This document shows, piece by piece, positions 59,560-64,000 of a stretch of DNA of 64,000 nucleotides. A program made the position numbers and the translations under genes. Position 1 is the first letter of the stretch; each line of letters opens with the position of its first letter. The DNA is from 54-19 sp038210655. Its GTDB lineage: Bacteria > Chloroflexota > Chloroflexia > Chloroheliales > Chloroheliaceae. The notes under the pieces are model-generated. The model worked only from the letters and a program-made list of their open reading frames with translations, ran no database searches and had not been told where the DNA came from. The DNA lies in the NCBI GenBank assembly GCA_038210655.1, contig JBBQWM010000009.1, positions 62,001 to 126,000 on the forward strand. The letters run 5' to 3'.

Positions 59560-60579
59560 CTAGCGTTTAACATACTGCCGGTCGTAGTACTCCTTGAATT
59601 CGCCGCTCTTTAATGGCTCCCACCACGCGCGGTTTGCCAGATACCATTCTACCGTCTGCCGTAAGGCCACTTCCAGACTGTAGGTCGGCTCCCAGCCCAA
59701 AGCGCGTAGCTTCGTCGTGTCTAGCGAATAGCGTCGGTCGTGTCCTGCCCGGTCTTTTACATAGGTTATCAAGGTCTCCGGCTTCTCGGTTAGCTCCAAT
59801 ACTAGCTTTGTGATTTCCATATTCGTCCGCTCGTTGCCCCCTCCCACATTGTAGGCTTCCCCTGGCTCTCCCTTGTGCAAAGCCACATCGATCCCGCTAC
59901 AATGGTCTAACACGTAGATCCAGTCCCGGATTTGCTGCCCATCTCCGTACACCGGCAACGCCTGATCTTGCAAAGCGTTCGTGATGAACAACGGGATCAG
60001 CTTTTCGGGATATTGATACGGCCCGTAGTTGTTCGAGCCACGGGTAATTATCACTGGCAACCCATAGGTCACGAAATAAGCGTTGGCAATTAGCTCCCCA
60101 CCCGCTTTGGAGGCGCTGTAAGGCGAACGAGGGGCCACCCGGTCACTCTCCTGCGAAGAGCCAGTGGGGACGTGACCGTAGATTTCATCGGTCGAAACCT
60201 GGACGAAGCGGGCGACCTGCTGCTGACGCGCTTCTTCGAGCAGGATGTAAGTACCGTAGACATCGGTCAGGATGAACTGGCCTGGCTCCTCGATGGAGCG
60301 GTCAACGTGGCTTTCGGCAGCAAAGTTGAGGACATATTTACAGCCGGACATGGCGTTTTGGACGGCGGCAGGGTCGGCGATGTCCCCTTTAACAAAGCGA
60401 TAGCGGCCTTGAGGGGCATAGGTTTGCTCGACATCGGCGAGGTTGGCGAGGTTGCCAGCATAGGTAAGTTTGTCGAGGACGGTGACGGCATAGTCGGGAT
60501 ATTTCTCTAGCAGGTAGCGGACGAAGTTGGAGCCGATGAAGCCCGCGCCGCCGGTAACTAAGACTTGTTCCAATTTCAC
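59560..60579 (-). CDS. rfbB: dTDP-glucose 4,6-dehydratase
   Basis: Converts dTDP-glucose to dTDP-4-keto-6-deoxyglucose, second step towards dTDP-rhamnose. The 339-residue extended SDR has the NAD loop VTGGAGFIGSNFVRYLL, AAESHVDRSI, STDEIYG, and YSASKAGGELI (YxxxK). RGSNNYGPYQYPEKLIP follows, characteristic of RmlB. The first codon is GTG. It is downstream of rfbA on the same strand, and no rfbC or rfbD is in the window. Confidence 0.93.
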   Translation of the reverse strand: MKLEQVLVTGGAGFIGSNFVRYLLEKYPDYAVTVLDKLTYAGNLANLADVEQTYAPQGRYRFVKGDIADPAAVQNAMSGCKYVLNFAAESHVDRSIEEPGQFILTDVYGTYILLEEARQQQVARFVQVSTDEIYGHVPTGSSQESDRVAPRSPYSASKAGGELIANAYFVTYGLPVIITRGSNNYGPYQYPEKLIPLFITNALQDQALPVYGDGQQIRDWIYVLDHCSGIDVALHKGEPGEAYNVGGGNERTNMEITKLVLELTEKPETLITYVKDRAGHDRRYSLDTTKLRALGWEPTYSLEVALRQTVEWYLANRAWWEPLKSGEFKEYYDRQYVKR

Positions 60580-60686
60580 ACTCCATTTTTGTGATTTACC
60601 CCCGGTGGGGGCGAGACCGCGATTTACTATTTACGATTGAACCTCGGTGGGGGTCAGTCGATAATCCTGTTTAGCCCGGTTAATTC

Positions 60687-61766
60687 CTAGAGTATTCCGA
60701 CCCGGCTATTGTCGCCTAGCAGTAGTTTGTAGGCTTTGGGCTTGATTGGAGACTTTTCGACTACTACATTACGCCCGATCAGGCTGTCCTCGATCCGACC
60801 TGAGATGTCCAGAATCTGACTGTTTTCGAGGATAATCGAGTGTTCGATTTCGCTATCGGTGACAGTACAATGATGATTGATCGACGTGAAGGGGCCGACG
60901 TAGCTATTGACGATCCGGCAATGTTCGCCGATGATAGCCGGGCCGCGCACCACGCTGTTGATAATCTCGGCGCTCTTGGCGACCACTACTTTGCCACTGA
61001 TCGAACTATCCCGGTCTACCATACCTTCGATGCTGCGTTCCAGCCGTTCCAAAATCAGGCGGTTGACTTCCAGCATATCGGCCTGCTTGCCGGTATCGAC
61101 CCACCAACCGCGCACTAGGCGGGGTCGTACTTCAAAGCCGGTATCAACCAGATATTGGATCGCGTCGGTAATTTCCAATTCGTTGCGCCAGGAAGGTTTG
61201 ATCGAATTGACGGCCTGGAAGACGTTTTTGTCGAACATATAAATCCCGACCAATGCCAGATCGCTGACAGGCTGGCGCGGTTTTTCAACCAAACGGATCA
61301 CCCGTTCTGGGTTGGCGGGGTCGAGTTCGGCGACACCGTAGCTTTGAGGGTCGCTGACCGGCTTGAGCAAAATTTGACAGTTGTAATTGCTATCGCCATT
61401 ACTAAATTCTTCGACCAGTGGACGGATACTCTCCTCGATCATGTTGTCGCCCAGATACATCACGAAGCGACTATCACCGAGATAATCCTGAGCGATTTTG
61501 ACGGCGTGGGCCAGACCGAGGGGGGCTTCCTGGGGCAAATAGGTTACTTTGATACCCCAGCGTTCGCCCGTGCCAACGGCAGCTTTGATTTCATCGCGGG
61601 TATCACCCACGATAATCCCAATTTCAGTGATACCGGCTTCCACCAGGGTTTCGATAGCGTAAAAGAGGACAGGTTTGTTGGCGACCGGCACCAGTTGCTT
61701 GGCGCTGGTGTAGGTCAGGGGCCGCAAGCGGGTTCCCTTACCGCCACTGAGGATCAATCCTTTCAC
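60687..61766 (-). CDS. rfbA: Glucose-1-phosphate thymidylyltransferase, long form
   Basis: Makes dTDP-glucose from glucose 1-phosphate and dTTP. The 359-residue protein starts VKGLILSGGKGTRLRPLTYTSAKQLVPV, the nucleotidyltransferase signature. A catalytic domain with MYLGDNMIEE follows. The C-terminal 110 residues carry the hexapeptide-like repeats of a left-handed beta-helix, as in the long RmlA form of about 355 residues. I start at the GTG ten bases after AAAGGAG; thirteen upstream codons are open but precede the ribosome site. It is the first gene of a unit with rfbB, 107 bases apart. Confidence 0.92.
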   Translation of the reverse strand: MKGLILSGGKGTRLRPLTYTSAKQLVPVANKPVLFYAIETLVEAGITEIGIIVGDTRDEIKAAVGTGERWGIKVTYLPQEAPLGLAHAVKIAQDYLGDSRFVMYLGDNMIEESIRPLVEEFSNGDSNYNCQILLKPVSDPQSYGVAELDPANPERVIRLVEKPRQPVSDLALVGIYMFDKNVFQAVNSIKPSWRNELEITDAIQYLVDTGFEVRPRLVRGWWVDTGKQADMLEVNRLILERLERSIEGMVDRDSSISGKVVVAKSAEIINSVVRGPAIIGEHCRIVNSYVGPFTSINHHCTVTDSEIEHSIILENSQILDISGRIEDSLIGRNVVVEKSPIKPKAYKLLLGDNSRVGIL

Positions 61767-62206
61767 TCGGCAGGTTCTCCTTTCAAAGTTTTTGGTATGA
61801 CACAATTTAGTGCTGAGTATCGAGCGCTGAGTGGGTTCAGGTTGATCGAAAATCTTTGATCCTACCTCTAAAATTTAGCTCTTTCGCTCAGATCACCAAA
61901 TTTATTGGCTGATTTTAGATTACCCACTTTCTCACGAGAATAACACAACTGTCCAGCGGCGGCAAGTTGACATAACCCACTGTTAAAAGGCTATCGGAAC
62001 GGTCTATGGGCGGAGCCATAAATAAGAAGGGATGAGGGATGAGGGATAAATTGTAGGAGCGGGCTTCTGCCCGCGATGGACTGAGGACTGAGTAGTCCGG
62101 TTGTAAGACATTGCTCCGCCAATGGATGTTTTTACGCTCATCAAAAAGCCCCGCTTTTAGCAGGACTTCAAAGAAAACTATTCTTGAAAAGCTATTTTTA
62201 TAATGG
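61767..62206. other. Intergenic region with repeat remnants
   Basis: The 440 bases hold a GGATGAGGGATGAGGGAT word run (62031-62048) and the half element A6. The minus-strand frame open here (about 112 codons) spans those repeats and has no ribosome site; I do not treat it as a gene. Confidence 0.5.
62052..62078. repeat. Family A half element, copy A6
   Basis: TGTAGGAGCGGGCTTCTGCC CGCGATG: only the left arm of family A is present, with the paired change GAG to GGG and CTC to CCC inside the short stem. The right arm is lost. Confidence 0.7.
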
Positions 62207-62893
62207 TTAGGCTTTGAGCCGACCGGGAGCGCGTGGGCGCACGGCAAAGGCAAAAGTTGCGAACAGCACCGCTACTATGAGCAGCCCGATTTCGATCCAG
62301 CGAATAGCGGAGAAATCGTTAGTAGCGGGGACAGAGGTCTGCACGTTTGTGACAGGCGTTGCGGTTGGGTCGGGTGCAGCTTTAGCGGTCGGGGTTACAT
62401 TAACGGTCAGACCGGAGATGCTCCCGGCGCTGGCTCTGGTAACGGCTCCATTCAGGCTACCAACTGGCTCCGAAGTAGGAGTCGGTTCGGGAGTAGTAAC
62501 GACGGCCACATTGGGTGCTACAGTTGGGGTAGCAAAGACCCCCGCCAGGTCAAGCGCAAAGGCAAAAAGTAGAAAAGCGGCAGCGATGGCAGCCGCGACC
62601 TGAGCAAACCGAAAGATCGGGGTCGGTTTGAGGCGGCGGGCCTGGGCCGGAGTCAGGGTGAAGGAGCGGGGTGCCGGTAAGTCGGGTAGGCGCTGCAAGA
62701 TATTAGCGGCTTGCTGCAAGCCCTCCAAATCGGAAGCGCACTGAACACACTCGGCTAGATGAGCTTCTAGCCGAACGACATCGAATTTTGGCAAGGTTCC
62801 ATCAATGTAATCAGAAATAAGCGGCAACCATCCATCCCGATGTTCTTCGCCGCCCGACTCTCTATCTTCTTTTCCGACTTTTAGCTTGTTCAC
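62207..62893 (-). CDS. Anti-sigma factor with zinc-binding zf-HC2 domain
   Basis: A 228-residue membrane protein. The N-terminal zinc finger (HLAECVQCASDLEGL, H-x3-C-x2-C) is of the ZAS/zf-HC2 type that binds ECF sigma factors. A membrane helix (VAAAIAAAFLLFAFALDLAGV) at about 100-125 and a Thr/Pro-rich outer stretch follow. A second hydrophobic segment (WIEIGLLIVAVLFATFAFAV) ends near the C-terminus. It lies 99 bases downstream of the ECF sigma gene on the same strand, so it should hold that sigma factor inactive until a signal releases it. Confidence 0.85.
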   Translation of the reverse strand: MNKLKVGKEDRESGGEEHRDGWLPLISDYIDGTLPKFDVVRLEAHLAECVQCASDLEGLQQAANILQRLPDLPAPRSFTLTPAQARRLKPTPIFRFAQVAAAIAAAFLLFAFALDLAGVFATPTVAPNVAVVTTPEPTPTSEPVGSLNGAVTRASAGSISGLTVNVTPTAKAAPDPTATPVTNVQTSVPATNDFSAIRWIEIGLLIVAVLFATFAFAVRPRAPGRLKA

Positions 62894-62992
62894 GACTGTT
62901 TAACCCGGCTTCTTACGAGAGCCACGTCCCCTATTTTCAATCACGCCCCTAAAATCAGGCCCAGCTTGTAAATCTGAATACAAACTCTATTA

Positions 62993-63637
62993 TTATGAAC
63001 GTAAATCACGCGGTAAAAGTTCCTTGTTTTTCTGCAAATACTCCCGAACTTTTAATCTCCCCCGGCTAATCCGCGATTTGACCGTGCCGAGTGATGCGCC
63101 AGTAATCCGCACAATTTCTTCGTAGCTCATCCCCTGCACATCCGAAAGGATCACGGCGACCCGCTGATCGTCGGGCAGGCTTTGGAGGGCCAGGGCCAAT
63201 TCGCGGGCCAATTCGCGGCGAGTAGCATAATCCTCTGGGTCGGCCTGGGGGTCTTCCAAGAGGGCCAGATCGCTACCGCCAACTTTTTCGGCTTCCTCGA
63301 CCAGCGCATCCAGCGAGGTAGCCGGACGACGGTTACGCGCCCGCAATCGGTCGTAGCAAACATTGCTGGCGATCCGCAGCAACCACGATTTGAAGGAACC
63401 GCCTCGGAACTGGGCTAAGGCCCGGTATGCCTGAAAAAAGGCATCCTGGGTCGCGTCCGCCGCTGCCTCGGCCTCATTCAACATGCGATAGGTCAGGTTG
63501 TAGACTCGTTGCTCGTAGAGAGTAACGAGTTGATTGAAAGCAGCCAGATCGCCACTTTGCGCGGCTGCTACCATTTTATCTTCCGATTCTTCTTGCATCT
63601 GCGCCTTGAAAAGAGCGGATACTTGTAGGCTTGCCAT
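62993..63637 (-). CDS. ECF-type RNA polymerase sigma factor
   Basis: A 214-residue sigma factor of the RpoE/SigE type. Region 2 is AFNQLVTLYEQRVYNLTYRML and ATQDAFFQAYRALAQFRGGSF, with DAT in place of the usual DLxQE. The linker holds the variable LEDPQADPEDYATRRE. Region 4 is LPDDQRVAVILSDVQGMSYEEI and GTVKSRISRGR, a helix-turn-helix for the -35 element. ACGAGGAAAA precedes the ATG. The anti-sigma gene follows. The target regulon is unknown. Confidence 0.92.
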   Translation of the reverse strand: MASLQVSALFKAQMQEESEDKMVAAAQSGDLAAFNQLVTLYEQRVYNLTYRMLNEAEAAADATQDAFFQAYRALAQFRGGSFKSWLLRIASNVCYDRLRARNRRPATSLDALVEEAEKVGGSDLALLEDPQADPEDYATRRELARELALALQSLPDDQRVAVILSDVQGMSYEEIVRITGASLGTVKSRISRGRLKVREYLQKNKELLPRDLRS

Positions 63638-63657
63638 TTTCCTCGTAAAGCAAAGGG

Positions 63658-64000
63658 TTACATTTTGCGTGCCAGGGTCATAATTGAAAGGCCAAAGGGT
63701 AAATTAAAGCCGGTCTTAGCTAACAGGCTGGTTTCGAGGCCCATCACACCTTCCAGCGCCCGGTTGATGATTGGGTGCGGGGGAGTCAGATCGGTCTCTA
63801 CTTCGGTAGTGGCGTGGCTGGGTCGCAACATTTCGGGCCGCGCCGCCACCTGCCGAGCCTTCGCCAACCGCACCAACGCGGCGGCTGGAAAAAGCAGGGT
63901 ATTCAAATAGGTCTGCCGTTCCACTCGCAACCCGTTTTGAGCCAGTCGTTCGGCTACCATTTTAGCATTATAACGCCGTCTTCCGCGAATCGCCAGGTCG
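63658..64000 (-). CDS. C-terminal part of a class I SAM-dependent methyltransferase
   Basis: The minus-strand frame is open to the right edge of the window, so the start lies outside; the internal ATG at 63960 is not the likely start. The visible 113 residues (RGRRRYNAKMVAERLAQNGL, YLNTLLFPAAALVRLAKARQ, ALEGVMGLETSLLAKTG, PFGLSIMTLARK) match the C-terminal end of class I methyltransferases, with the HxRRY-type motif, GLRVERQTYLNT and a PFGLS tail. It is 20 bases upstream of the ECF sigma gene and could be in the same unit. Confidence 0.7.
   Translation of the reverse strand, partial: DLAIRGRRRYNAKMVAERLAQNGLRVERQTYLNTLLFPAAALVRLAKARQVAARPEMLRPSHATTEVETDLTPPHPIINRALEGVMGLETSLLAKTGFNLPFGLSIMTLARKM

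Noticed and set aside
61155..61859. A 234-codon open frame antisense to rfbA
   Set aside because: Shadow of rfbA, with no independent start signal or family resemblance.
1744..62078. CRISPR array
   Set aside because: The repeated palindromes are single and kilobases apart, have no regular spacers, and no cas genes are present.
61915..62253. A 112-codon minus-strand frame after the anti-sigma gene
   Set aside because: It spans simple word repeats and the A6 half element and has no ribosome site.

Overview
The window is a bacterial chromosome segment of moderate GC content with dense genes on both strands and no rRNA, tRNA or CRISPR array that I could see. The gene mix (PPi-type phosphofructokinase, BoxB/PaaA-like di-iron protein, DUF4177 and AIM24 proteins, Ser/Thr kinase with WD40 repeats, caspase-NACHT protein, Uma2 nucleases, long-form RmlA, many dispersed GTAGGGGCGACC-type palindromes) fits Chloroflexota best. 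That is a judgement from gene content, not from a marker gene.

Layout. 1-9.7 kb: MFS exporter, phosphofructokinase, a flippase-methyltransferase pair, two more metabolic or envelope genes, and a DNA methyltransferase that looks leaderless, followed by an unidentified gene. 9.9-19.5 kb: small membrane proteins, a fibronectin-III lipoprotein, a tightly linked nicotinamidase-like/NADAR/VWA operon under a consensus promoter with a palindromic operator, a SnoaL and a GNAT gene, and a PAS histidine kinase ending in a CarH-like cobalamin domain. 19.9-29.3 kb: the most unusual stretch. It holds a Ser/Thr kinase fused across the membrane to a seven-bladed WD40 propeller and a beta-lactamase-like domain, an SGNH lipoprotein, gap, and a caspase-NACHT-FGE-like protein with a two-state hexanucleotide repeat. 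Two near-identical palindromes in opposite orientation bracket this stretch.

29.7-42.6 kb: DUF4177 and HNH genes, a BoxB-like oxygenase with an enoyl-CoA hydratase, a receiver-SpoIIE phosphatase, a free WYL domain, an SDR, an LCAT-like lipase with an inositol monophosphatase, purU, a lipoprotein and a GNAT gene. 42.7-50.1 kb: a minus-strand lipid block (enoyl-CoA hydratase, FabI, two DECR-like SDRs) and a fumC-GNAT group. 50.3-58.1 kb: a purine biosynthesis run (purN, purD, purF, purM) interrupted by an AT-rich nuclease/PIN cassette, the PIN gene frameshifted, and by two Uma2 genes. 58.1-64 kb: an LPG-synthase-like membrane protein, rmlB/rmlA for dTDP-sugars, an anti-sigma/ECF sigma pair and the C-terminus of a methyltransferase.

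The intergenic DNA is full of short palindromic elements. Family A (TGTAGGAGCGAGCTTCTGCTCGCG..., six copies), family B (GGGCGACCACATAGGGTCGC..., eight copies) and family C (two copies) are dispersed singly. B and C share the same outer ends (GTAACTACTCAGCC...GGCTGAGTAGTTAC) around different cores, which suggests a modular, nested family of MITE- or REP-like elements.
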